DNA of 13,919 nucleotides from Candidatus Komeilibacteria bacterium RIFCSPLOWO2_02_FULL_48_11. GTDB lineage: Bacteria > Patescibacteriota > Patescibacteriia > UBA2169. The stretch covers positions 1 to 13,919 of the forward strand of contig MHKO01000044.1 in the NCBI GenBank assembly GCA_001818435.1, given 5' to 3'. Below are positions 7,841 to 13,919 of this stretch, piece after piece. The notes beneath the pieces were generated by a model. That model was given only the letters and a program-made list of their open reading frames with translations. It ran no database searches and had not been told where the DNA came from. The translations under genes and the position numbers were made by a program. The number at the start of each line of letters is the position of its first letter. The stretch's first letter is position 1.

Positions 7841-9049
7841 ATGGTTATACACGGCGATTGCTTAATAGAACTAAAAAATATTACCGATAAGTCTGTAGAT
7901 TTAGTCTATTTAGATCCGCCTTTTTTTACTCAAAAAAAACAAAATCTCAAAACAAGGGATAATTCAAAAGAGTATTCTTTTGACGACACCTGGGACAATA
8001 TAAATAAATATAGAACATATATTCAAGACAGACTTGTTGAATGCAGGCGAGTATTAAAAGATACAGGCAGTATCTTCCTGCATTGCGATAAATCAGCCGC
8101 TCACCAGCTTCGCGTTGCACTCGATGAAATTTTTGGTACAGGCAACTTCCAAAGCGAAATCGTTTGGTCATATAAAAGGTGGTCAAACGCAAAAAAGGGC
8201 CTGCTTAACTCACACCAAATCATTCTTTTTTACAGCAAAACGGATGACTTTAAATTTAATACAATTTACGATGAATACTCGCCGACAACCAATATCGATC
8301 AAATTTTTCAAAAGCGCATGCGAGATCAAAACGGAAAAACTAAGTATAAAGAAAGCGGGAATGGAGGTTATGAATTAACAAAAGAAAAAAAAGGCGTTCC
8401 ATTGTCAGATGTTTGGGAAATTCCCTACCTAAATCCAAAGGCCATGGAACGTGTGGGCTATCCAACGCAAAAGCCCATTCTTTTGTTAGAACGAATCATC
8501 AAAATATCCACTGATGAGAACGACCTAGTGCTTGACCCATTTTGTGGAAGCGGCACAACACTAGTGGCCGCAAAATTCTTAAATCGTAAATATATAGGCA
8601 TTGATAATTCAAGAGACGCAATCGAGCTAACAAAGAATAGACTTGAAAACCCCATAAAATCGGAATCTCATCTACTGCAAAATGGCAAGGATGCCTATCG
8701 TAATCAGAAAAAGGAGGTTGTTAACATATTAAACAAAATCGATGCTGTTCCAGTTCAAAGAAACAGAGGTATTGACGGTTTCTTGCGGATTGATAACTTA
8801 ATGGTTCCCATACCAATTAAAGTGCAAAGAGAATCAGAAACAATAAGTGAAGCTATGGATAATTTGATGAAATCATGCCAAAGAAATAAGTATGCTAAAA
8901 AAATACTTATCAAAACACACACACGACAAAATCAATTACTTTTTGACACGTTAGGAGGACAACAATATCGGGATATAATCATTGTTGATGATATAGAGGG
9001 CTTTCGAAAAAATAAGAACGAACTTCTTACTCAAATGCGTAAGTCCTAG
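7841..9049 (+). CDS. Beta-class site-specific DNA methyltransferase with extra C-terminal domain
   Basis: This 402-residue N6-adenine or N4-cytosine DNA methyltransferase should protect the sites cut by the endonuclease encoded just before it. The order is that of the beta class: the catalytic motif DPPF comes first (25-28, in LVYLDPPFF), then a variable target-recognition region (about 110-200), a conserved GYPTQKPILLLERII (206-220), and the AdoMet-binding motif DPFCGSGTTLVAA (232-244). The methyltransferase proper ends near residue 275. A further domain at 290-402 includes VPVQRNRGIDGFL (303-315) and VPIPIKVQ (322-329), and is not needed for methylation. It may be nuclease-like or involved in DNA recognition. 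The gene is very AT-rich, has no Shine-Dalgarno, is probably cotranscribed with the endonuclease gene, and ends in TAG. Confidence 0.9.
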   Translation: MVIHGDCLIELKNITDKSVDLVYLDPPFFTQKKQNLKTRDNSKEYSFDDTWDNINKYRTYIQDRLVECRRVLKDTGSIFLHCDKSAAHQLRVALDEIFGTGNFQSEIVWSYKRWSNAKKGLLNSHQIILFYSKTDDFKFNTIYDEYSPTTNIDQIFQKRMRDQNGKTKYKESGNGGYELTKEKKGVPLSDVWEIPYLNPKAMERVGYPTQKPILLLERIIKISTDENDLVLDPFCGSGTTLVAAKFLNRKYIGIDNSRDAIELTKNRLENPIKSESHLLQNGKDAYRNQKKEVVNILNKIDAVPVQRNRGIDGFLRIDNLMVPIPIKVQRESETISEAMDNLMKSCQRNKYAKKILIKTHTRQNQLLFDTLGGQQYRDIIIVDDIEGFRKNKNELLTQMRKS

Positions 9050-9089
9050 TTTGATTAATAATTGGTAAAAAAAGTGTGCGAAGGCTGGG

Positions 9090-9118
9090 TTGACGGAAAC
9101 GGAATTTTAAGTTATCCT
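9090..9118 (+). promoter_or_regulatory. Sigma-70-type promoter of the zinc-ribbon/L25 unit
   Basis: TTGACG (9090-9095) and TATCCT (9113-9118) are separated by exactly 17 bases, a strong vegetative promoter. The predicted start near 9125 leaves only about 6 bases before the ATG at 9131, too short for a Shine-Dalgarno, so the message should be near-leaderless. Confidence 0.65.
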
Positions 9119-9130
9119 TAATTCAAAATT

Positions 9131-9484
9131 ATGGCCAATCCAGGTTCAAATTTCCAACATTCATCTTCTTCGCTTGACAACTTGCGCTTAATTTCCTATT
9201 GTCCTCTTTGTAACGCGCATTACAGTCCGACTGAAGCCAAGATTTTGGAGCAAAAAGACGGCGCTCACCTGATTCACGTGGAATGCGGCAATTGCCGCAG
9301 TTCCATCGTGGCGGTGGTGATAACCGGCTCAATTGGCATTTCCTCCGTGGGTTTGATTACCGACCTCACCAGCCAGGACGTGATGCGTTTTAAGAACAGC
9401 GAATCATTGAGCGAAGATGACGTGATTGAAGCTTATCAAACGCTAACCGTTGATTCTGATTTATCGGCTTTGCTAAAAGAATAA
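9131..9484 (+). CDS. Small zinc-ribbon protein upstream of L25
   Basis: This 117-residue protein has two Cys pairs, CPLC (C24, C27) and CGNC (C52, C55), 24 residues apart, which form a plausible four-cysteine zinc ribbon. The middle (about 58-80, IVAVVITGSIGISSVGLITDL) is hydrophobic but looks like core beta structure rather than a clean membrane helix. The C-terminus (85-117) is acidic and helical. I know no assigned function. The ribosomal protein L25 gene follows after 3 bases and a strong promoter precedes this gene, so the two form an operon. This suggests a ribosome- or RNA-related role by position only. The start at 9131 is fixed by the promoter 13 bases upstream. Confidence 0.75.
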   Translation: MANPGSNFQHSSSSLDNLRLISYCPLCNAHYSPTEAKILEQKDGAHLIHVECGNCRSSIVAVVITGSIGISSVGLITDLTSQDVMRFKNSESLSEDDVIEAYQTLTVDSDLSALLKE

Positions 9485-9487
9485 CTT

Positions 9488-10201
9488 ATGCCCAACGCGG
9501 CAACAATTACTTTAAAGAAACGGCCAGGCGGCGGCAGCCACGAGGCCGTTAAAACAAGACGCGCCGGCGAAGTGCCGGGCGTTATTTACGGCGAAGGCGT
9601 CGGGAGCCGCAATTTTAGCATTCCTGCCGGAGCATTGAAAAAATTGATGCGCACGAGCGGTAAAAGCAGCTTGTTTGACGTGCGCCTTGATAATGAAGAC
9701 AAAACCGTTAAAGCCATTTTGCAGGATTGGCAGAACGACCCGGTTTCCGGCCAGCCGGTCCACATTGACCTCTATCAAGTGAGGATGGACAAAGTTTTGC
9801 ATACTAAAATCCCGCTTCATTTTACGGACGCCTCATTGGCAGTGAAAGATTTAGGCGGAACTTTAGTGAAGCAACTGAATGAATTAGAGATTGAATGTCT
9901 GCCCGCGGAATTAATCCATTCGCTGGAAGTATCAATTGAGCCCTTAAAGACGTTTGTAGACCATATTAAGGTCAAGGATTTGAAACTGCCAGCGGGCATA
10001 AAGTCTAAATTGGATCCGGAAACCATTGTGCTTTCAGTGTCAGCCCCGCGGAGCGAAGCTGAATTGGCCGCTCTCTCCGGCGAAGTCAAGGCCGATGTTT
10101 CGGCCATTGAAGTATTGACCGAGAAGAAAGAAAAAGTGGAAGGAGAAGGAGAGGGGGAAAAGGAAGGAAAAACAGGGACTCCGCCAGTTGAAAAAAAATA
10201 A
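9488..10201 (+). CDS. rplY: Ribosomal protein L25 (CTC/TL5 family)
   Basis: This 5S rRNA-binding ribosomal protein has 237 residues. The N-terminal L25 domain (about 1-97) shows RRAGEVPGVIYGEG (24-37), LQDWQNDPVSGQPVHIDLYQV (78-98) and the usual strand order. The C-terminal TL5 domain (about 100-190) includes VKDLGGTLVKQLNELEIECLP and VDHIKVKDLKLPAG. A low-complexity charged tail (about 205-237, rich in Glu, Lys and Gly) follows, as is common in long bacterial L25 proteins. The ATG at 9488 is 3 bases after the zinc-ribbon gene and lacks a Shine-Dalgarno, so translational coupling or readthrough from the upstream cistron is likely. Confidence 0.93.
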   Translation: MPNAATITLKKRPGGGSHEAVKTRRAGEVPGVIYGEGVGSRNFSIPAGALKKLMRTSGKSSLFDVRLDNEDKTVKAILQDWQNDPVSGQPVHIDLYQVRMDKVLHTKIPLHFTDASLAVKDLGGTLVKQLNELEIECLPAELIHSLEVSIEPLKTFVDHIKVKDLKLPAGIKSKLDPETIVLSVSAPRSEAELAALSGEVKADVSAIEVLTEKKEKVEGEGEGEKEGKTGTPPVEKK

Positions 10202-10207
10202 TGGTGG

Positions 10208-10481
10208 TTTGGAATTACAGAATTTCGGTGATTATATTTTGTCATCTCGAGGCCTCAATGAACCTAATAAATCACAAGAAATTTTGATTACCAATGAACT
10301 TATAAATCTACAGACACTTGGCAGGCCGAGGAGATCCCGTGGTAATCGCAATTAACATGGGATCCTCTCGGCGTGCCTCAGCCATCGCGGCGAACTAAGC
10401 TACTATGTTTCCTACGTCCATTTAGTTGAAGCGCGTCCTTTAACGCCTCGGGATGACAGTTAAAATTCTGTAAATTCCAAA
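10208..10481. repeat. Palindromic dispersed element, copy 1
   Basis: This element fills most of the 287-base gap between rplY and the DUF3048 gene. Three nested inverted repeats are visible. The outer arms are TTTGGAATTACAGAATTT (10208-10225) and AAATTCTGTAAATTCCAAA (10463-10481), complementary apart from one extra base. The next arms are TGTCATCTCGAGGC (10240-10253) and GCCTCGGGATGACA (10445-10458), 13 of 14 complementary. The inner arms are CCGAGGAGATCCC (10326-10338) and GGGATCCTCTCGG (10359-10371), 11 of 13. No protein is encoded. It shares two sequence blocks with the element at 13594-13726. A non-autonomous, MITE-like or other dispersed palindrome is the likely identity. Confidence 0.7.
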
Positions 10482-10488
10482 TTTCATT

Positions 10489-11595
10489 ATGCAAAACAAA
10501 AATAAAGTTTTAAAATACTTAAACGAGCACTGGCAACTATTAGTGAAAGTCAGTGTTTTTTTGTTGGTGATTGTCTTGATGTGGTATTCGGGCTTTAAGC
10601 TCTTCGGCGGCCGGCCAAGCGCTGGTCCGGGCGATTCGGAAAACAAGGAATCAGAAATCAAAGGCCAGGCCGTGAGCACGCCTTTTAATGACCCTAAAAA
10701 TTATCCGGTGATTGTCATGATAGATAATTCTCCGGAAGCACGGCCTTATCACGCCGGTTTAAGCCCGGCCGCGGTGGTTTATGAAACTCTGGCCGAAGGC
10801 GGCTCCACGCGGCTGGCGCCAGTGTTTGCCGGGCCGCCCGAGGTTGAGAGAATCGGGCCGGTGCGCAGCGCCCGGCCTTATTTTGTGCAGCTGGCGGCTG
10901 GCTGGGGCGGATTTTTCTGGCATGCCGGCGGTTCGCCCGAAGGCCTGGCTCTTCTTAAGGAACTGGTTGGTCAGAAACAATTAATTAATTTAAACGAAAT
11001 TTCCGGTTTGGGCCCAATTTACCTCTGGCGGGACAGATCATTGGCCGCGCCGCACAATTTGTTCACTTCCGGAGAAAAAATAGCCAAAGCTTTGGCTGAT
11101 TTTGAATTGACCAGCCCGGACTATTACAAGCTCTCGTGGCAATGGGAAAAAGAAGCCAAAGACAAAGCCAGCCGGGAGCAGGCTCGGGAGGCGACCGGCG
11201 AGGCGAGCCAGATTACCATCACTTTTTCGCCGGGCGTGATTTTTAACCCGTCTTACCAATATGACGCTGCTTCTGGTTTGTACCAGCGCAGTCTGGCTGG
11301 CCGACCTCATCTTGATTATAATAACAAAGAACAGCTCGCGGCGGCCACCGTGATTGTCCAAAAAGTTCCGGGAGAATGGTTTTTGCCCAGCGGCTATGAC
11401 CGGATTGGAATTAATATAATTGGCGAGGGCGAAGCGCTCTTTTTCCGCGATGGGAAAGTATTCACGGGCCAATGGAAAAAAGAGTCCAGAGAAGCGCAGA
11501 CCCAGTGGTTTCTGGGGGACAAGCCTTTTATTTTAAAAACCGGCCAGGCTTGGGTGGAAATCGTTCCTGGCAATCGCGAAGTCAAATATAATTAA
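10489..11595 (+). CDS. DUF3048 (YerB-like) membrane-anchored protein
   Basis: This 368-residue protein has a short charged N-terminus, a membrane helix at about residues 17-36, a low-complexity linker (41-65) and an extracytoplasmic domain. The family signature is clear: VIVMIDNSPEARPYHAGLSPAAVVYETLAEGG (74-105), STRLAPVFAG and RIGPVRSARPYF (121-132), then PHNLFTS and, near the end, GKVFTGQWKK. This is the DUF3048/YerB arrangement of two related domains. The molecular role is unknown, and Firmicutes members are lipoproteins. Here a transmembrane anchor replaces a lipobox. Upstream lies a palindromic repeat that must contain or border the promoter. The gene converges with prmC, with only 6 bases between the two stop codons. 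Confidence 0.85.
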   Translation: MQNKNKVLKYLNEHWQLLVKVSVFLLVIVLMWYSGFKLFGGRPSAGPGDSENKESEIKGQAVSTPFNDPKNYPVIVMIDNSPEARPYHAGLSPAAVVYETLAEGGSTRLAPVFAGPPEVERIGPVRSARPYFVQLAAGWGGFFWHAGGSPEGLALLKELVGQKQLINLNEISGLGPIYLWRDRSLAAPHNLFTSGEKIAKALADFELTSPDYYKLSWQWEKEAKDKASREQAREATGEASQITITFSPGVIFNPSYQYDAASGLYQRSLAGRPHLDYNNKEQLAAATVIVQKVPGEWFLPSGYDRIGINIIGEGEALFFRDGKVFTGQWKKESREAQTQWFLGDKPFILKTGQAWVEIVPGNREVKYN

Positions 11596-11601
11596 GAAGA
11601 A

Positions 11602-12456
11602 CTATTGTCTTGTCAACCGCGCGATGCGGTCGAAGCCAGCGAGGTCTTTTTTGATTGTGTAAATAAAAGGAGATTGTTCGAGCAGGGCGCACACTTCGTC
11701 TTTTCGTCTTGGGTCGAATTTCATGAATGCTTGGCCATTTTGCGCGAGGTAATCGGGCAGTTCGCTGATGAATCTGCGGATAATATCAAGCCCGTCTGCG
11801 CCGGATTCGTAGCTGATGGCTGGCTGGAACAACACTTCAGGGTCATTGCTCCACACTTCGCCCTTTGCGCTTTGTGTGGCCTGCGGCCACCCGTACGGAG
11901 GGTTGCTGACAATAATGTCAACAGGTTCAGTCAAAGGTTCAAAGAGGTCGCCGAGGCGGAAGTCAATGCGCTCTGCGATGTTGTGGTCGCGCGCGTTGCG
12001 CTGTGCCACGTCGAGCGCGTCCTGTGAGATGTCGGTTGCGATAATTTTCGCGTGAGGAAATTCGTGCGCAAGGGTGATGGCAATACAGCCCGAGCCAGCG
12101 CCAATGTCCGCGAACGTGCCGTTAAAATCCGCGGTTACGTTGTCTTTGGCGTAATCAATCAAATCCTCGGTGGCCGGGCGGGGGATATGCACGCTGCTGT
12201 CCACAAAAAAATTGCGGCCATAAAATTCCTTTTGCCGGATGAGGTAGGCGATGGGCTCATGTTTGGCGCGTCGGGCAATGAGGGCATAAAATTGTTTGGC
12301 TTTATCAGCCGCGGCCTCGTCTTCCGCATGAGCCAGAATATACTCGCGCGGCTGGCGCAGAACAAAAGATAAAAGAATCTCAGAGTCGAGGAGTGCGGTG
12401 TCAAGATGCGCTAATGTTTTGTAGGATTCTTGCAGCAAACTACGAATCGTGGACAT
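11602..12456 (-). CDS. prmC: Peptide chain release factor N5-glutamine methyltransferase
   Basis: This enzyme transfers a methyl group from AdoMet to the glutamine of the GGQ motif in release factors. It has 284 residues from the ATG at 12456. Residues 1-80 are the helical substrate-binding domain, ending in EPIAYLIRQKEFYGRNF (67-83). IPRPATEDL (91-99) matches the family's IPRPETE. DIGAGSGCIAITLA (117-130) binds AdoMet, and SNPPYGW (184-190) is the NPPY catalytic loop. The reading frame stays open to a TTG at 12489, but the 11 added residues are encoded by an intergenic palindrome, so I take the later ATG. prfA lies 44 bases upstream on the same strand, pairing the enzyme with its substrate. 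The stop is TAG. Confidence 0.93.
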   Translation of the reverse strand: MSTIRSLLQESYKTLAHLDTALLDSEILLSFVLRQPREYILAHAEDEAAADKAKQFYALIARRAKHEPIAYLIRQKEFYGRNFFVDSSVHIPRPATEDLIDYAKDNVTADFNGTFADIGAGSGCIAITLAHEFPHAKIIATDISQDALDVAQRNARDHNIAERIDFRLGDLFEPLTEPVDIIVSNPPYGWPQATQSAKGEVWSNDPEVLFQPAISYESGADGLDIIRRFISELPDYLAQNGQAFMKFDPRRKDEVCALLEQSPFIYTIKKDLAGFDRIARLTRQ

Positions 12457-12459
12457 AAA

Positions 12460-12536
12460 AAGTTTCAAGTTACGAGTTTCAAGTTTCAAGATTTGTTTTT
12501 TTAATCTTGTAACTTGACACTTGAAACTTGTAACTT
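12460..12536. repeat. Perfectly spaced palindrome between prfA and prmC
   Basis: Two 34-base arms (12460-12493 and 12503-12536) are complementary at 29 of 34 positions by direct comparison and enclose a 9-base T-rich loop. They are built from AAGTTTCAAGTTAC-type words. The right arm encodes the end of PrfA, whose stop codon (12501-12503) straddles the loop and the arm. The left arm ends 3 bases before the prmC start codon. It could act as a folding element between the two cistrons. A T-rich loop without a T-tract after the stem argues against a normal terminator. Confidence 0.8.
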
Positions 12537-13583
12537 CTCTTTCACATCCTCCTCCCGCAACGCCTCAATAACTTCATCTATTCCTCCATTCATAATCACC
12601 GCCAAATTATGCCAGCTCTGCTTTAAGCGGTGGTCGGTTAGGCGGTCCTGGGGAAAATTATAGGTGCGGATTTTTTCACTCCTGTCCCCGGTCCCTATCT
12701 GGCTTGAGCGTTCGGCCCGTTCGGCTTTCTGTTTGGCGGCTTCATAATGGTCCAAGATGCGCGAGCGCATAATCATCATGGCGCGTTCGCGATTCTGCTG
12801 CTGGCTGCGCTCGTCCTGGCAGGAAACGGAAATACCAGTGGGGATGTGAGTCATGCGGATGGCTGAGTAAGTAGTATTGACTGATTGGCCACCATGGCCC
12901 CGGGCTGTGTTGGTTTCAATCTTTAAATCTTTGGGGTCAATGGCCAAATCAACTTCTTCGGCCTCAGGCAGCACTGCCACTGTGGCCGTGGAAGTGTGCA
13001 CCCGGCCGCTTTTTTCCGTTTCCGGCACTCTTTGCACCCGGTGCACCCCGCTCTCGTATTTGAGCAGAGAATAAACATTGCGGCCCTTGATTTCAAAAAT
13101 AACTTCCTTAACCCCGCCAATGCCAATGCGGTTTGCCGAAAGAAGATTAACTTTCCAGCCCTTGCTTTCGGCCAAGCGGCTGTAGAGCCGGAAAAGCTGG
13201 GCCGCGAACAAGGCTGATTCGTCGCCGCCAGCCCCGGCCCTAATTTCCATAATAATGTTTTTGTCGTCTTTAGGGTCAGCCGGCAAAAGAGCAGCCTTGA
13301 GTTCAATTTCCAGTTTTTCTTTCTCCGCCTCTAGCTTAATAATTTCGTCCGCGGCCATTTGCGCCAGTTCCGGGTCATCGGCTTCAGCCTTGGTCTTATT
13401 GGCGTCATCCAAAGCCTGGCTTACTTTTTCGTAAGATTCGGCCACAGCGGCCTTGTCTTTTAAACTGCTGTATTCTTGAGATAGGGCTTGCAGTTTTTTA
13501 GGATTAGAAACCACGGCGCTTTCTTGGAGCGATTTTTCGAGTTCAGCCAAGCGTTGTTTTAATTGTTTGGCTTGTTGAAGCAT
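12501..13583 (-). CDS. prfA: Peptide chain release factor 1
   Basis: RF1 recognises UAA and UAG and triggers peptide release. The protein has 360 residues, the usual RF1 length. Residues 1-100 form the coiled-coil domain 1. MEIRAGAGGDESALFAAQLFRLY lies at 112-134. The stop-codon reading motif is PET at 187-189 (HRVQRVPETE), the PxT form of RF1 rather than the SPF of RF2. The catalytic GGQ is at 231-233, in TARGHGGQSVNTT; most relatives have SGAGGQHVN, so the flanking residues differ. CQDERSQQQNRERA follows at 255-268. The last 11 residues (KLQVSSVKLQD, 350-360) are encoded by the palindrome at 12460-12536 and are probably not part of the ancestral fold. prmC lies downstream and rpmE upstream. 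The start ATG at 13583 has no Shine-Dalgarno. Confidence 0.97.
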   Translation of the reverse strand: MLQQAKQLKQRLAELEKSLQESAVVSNPKKLQALSQEYSSLKDKAAVAESYEKVSQALDDANKTKAEADDPELAQMAADEIIKLEAEKEKLEIELKAALLPADPKDDKNIIMEIRAGAGGDESALFAAQLFRLYSRLAESKGWKVNLLSANRIGIGGVKEVIFEIKGRNVYSLLKYESGVHRVQRVPETEKSGRVHTSTATVAVLPEAEEVDLAIDPKDLKIETNTARGHGGQSVNTTYSAIRMTHIPTGISVSCQDERSQQQNRERAMMIMRSRILDHYEAAKQKAERAERSSQIGTGDRSEKIRTYNFPQDRLTDHRLKQSWHNLAVIMNGGIDEVIEALREEDVKEKLQVSSVKLQD

Positions 13584-13593
13584 ATAGTTTTAC

Positions 13594-13726
13594 TGTCATC
13601 CCGAGCCCCTAACAGAAGACGCTATTAACCATGGGCGAGAGAAACAAATTAACGAAAATCAATAAATTGCGATGTCGTGGGGCGAGAGGATCCCCTTATT
13701 AAATTCATCAAGGCCTCGAGATGACA
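13594..13726. repeat. Palindromic dispersed element, copy 2
   Basis: TGTCATCCCGAG (13594-13605) and CTCGAGATGACA (13715-13726) are terminal inverted repeats, complementary at 11 of 12 positions. Read on the minus strand, 13704-13727 matches copy 1 (10239-10262) at 22 of 24 positions, and GGGATCCTCTCG also recurs (13683-13694 here, 10359-10370 in copy 1). The element sits between rpmE and prfA and encodes no protein. It is shorter than copy 1 (about 133 bases) and in the opposite orientation. Confidence 0.7.
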
Positions 13727-13729
13727 ATT

Positions 13730-13784
13730 AAAAACCGCCTCACTTTAGCCATACCATGCTTGCAGTATAGCTTGAATGAGGCGG
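13730..13784 (-). terminator. Rho-independent terminator of rpmE
   Basis: On the minus strand CCGCCTCA (13777-13784) pairs perfectly with TGAGGCGG (13735-13742), followed at once by TTTTT (13730-13734). Inside the loop AGCTATAC and GTATGGCT pair with one G-U wobble, so the hairpin has a second inner stem. It lies 11 bases past the rpmE stop codon and shows that rpmE is largely transcribed apart from prfA. Confidence 0.8.
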
Positions 13785-13795
13785 CTTTGACAGTG

Positions 13796-13919
13796 TTATT
13801 TTTTATCCGCTTCTGTCTTGACTGGAGCTTCTTTCTTAATTGACTTGGCAGTCTTGGCTCGGCTGGCTTTGCGCTTGGCCGTTGTTTCGGCTGATTTTTT
13901 AACCAAACGTTGGAACCGC
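13796..13919 (-). CDS. rpmE: C-terminal part of ribosomal protein L31 (partial)
   Basis: Forty residues and a TAA stop are visible; the gene starts beyond the right end of the window. The fragment begins RFQRLVKKS, which fits the end of the L31 core (family form roughly GRVEKFxxRY). A Lys/Ala/Thr-rich extension follows (TAKRKASRAKTAKSIKKEAP), as in CPR L31 proteins with basic tails. The position directly upstream of prfA and prmC on the same strand is the common rpmE-prfA-prmC order. The core of the domain, including any zinc-binding cysteines, is outside the window, so the call rests on the tail and the context. Another small basic ribosomal protein remains possible. Confidence 0.6.
   Translation of the reverse strand, partial: RFQRLVKKSAETTAKRKASRAKTAKSIKKEAPVKTEADKK

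Noticed and set aside
9817..10245. 142-residue minus-strand frame over rplY
   Set aside because: It is a Ser/Phe-rich reverse reading of the L25 charged tail with no recognisable features.
12457..12489. Eleven-residue N-terminal extension of PrmC from a TTG codon
   Set aside because: The extension is encoded by the intergenic palindrome, and the ATG at 12456 gives a family-typical start.
12494..12502. T-run between prfA and prmC as an intrinsic terminator
   Set aside because: The T-run is the loop of the hairpin rather than lying after the stem, so it does not have terminator geometry on the coding strand.
1182..12536. CRISPR array or tandem repeats from the repeated short words at the gene junctions
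   Set aside because: The words form inverted, adjacent arms with no unique spacers of even length and no cas genes.
3138..13046. Possible avoidance of GTGCAC, the ApaLI site, in the window
   Set aside because: Three sites were found by eye (3138-3143, 12996-13001, 13041-13046), about what chance gives for a six-base site in 13.9 kb. The specificity of this enzyme is also unknown.
13594..13726. tRNA or small RNA gene in the rpmE-prfA gap
   Set aside because: No cloverleaf arms or CCA end are present, and the structure is explained by the terminal inverted repeats of the dispersed element.

Overview
The window looks like a chromosomal segment of a Candidate Phyla Radiation (Patescibacteria) bacterium, most likely from the Parcubacteria side. 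The reasons are a membrane-anchored baseplate-J-like protein, a small zinc-ribbon gene directly before a CTC-type L25 gene, a DUF3048 protein, short intergenic gaps filled with AT-rich palindromes, and an almost complete lack of Shine-Dalgarno sequences. No marker gene here fixes the lineage, so this is an inference. The genetic code looks standard: no reading frame is broken by TGA, and the identifiable stops are TAA or TAG.

Layout. 20-1177 (-) is a baseplate-J-like membrane protein, and 1269-4658 (-) is the replicative DNA polymerase DnaE, with palindromic repeats at both dnaE edges. 4782-5108 (-) is a small membrane protein that diverges from 5185-6051 (+), an unknown membrane protein followed 8 bases later by rodA (6060-7133 +). 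7203-9049 (+) is an AT-rich type II restriction-modification cassette: an ApaLI-like endonuclease and a beta-class methyltransferase with an unexplained C-terminal domain. 9131-10201 (+) is a two-gene unit of a zinc-ribbon protein and ribosomal protein L25. After a 287-base palindromic repeat region comes a DUF3048 protein (10489-11595 +). It converges with a minus-strand translation-termination cluster: rpmE (cut by the window end), prfA and prmC.

How the genes fit together. rpmE, prfA and prmC form a coherent translation module: PrmC methylates the GGQ glutamine of the release factor encoded just upstream of it. rodA with its upstream partner gene is a cell-wall elongation unit. The restriction-modification pair is the only clearly accessory piece, and its base composition marks it as a probable recent acquisition.

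Non-coding structure is the most distinctive aspect. Three palindromes of different sequence but similar architecture sit at gene junctions (1182-1269, 4659-4770, 12460-12536), and one of them has become part of the end of prfA. Two further elements (10208-10481 and 13594-13726) share a TGTCATC-type terminal inverted repeat and internal motifs, and belong to one mobile or dispersed family. I did not find a convincing wholly new multi-gene system. The best candidates for novelty are the methyltransferase C-terminal domain, the junction palindromes and the rodA partner protein.
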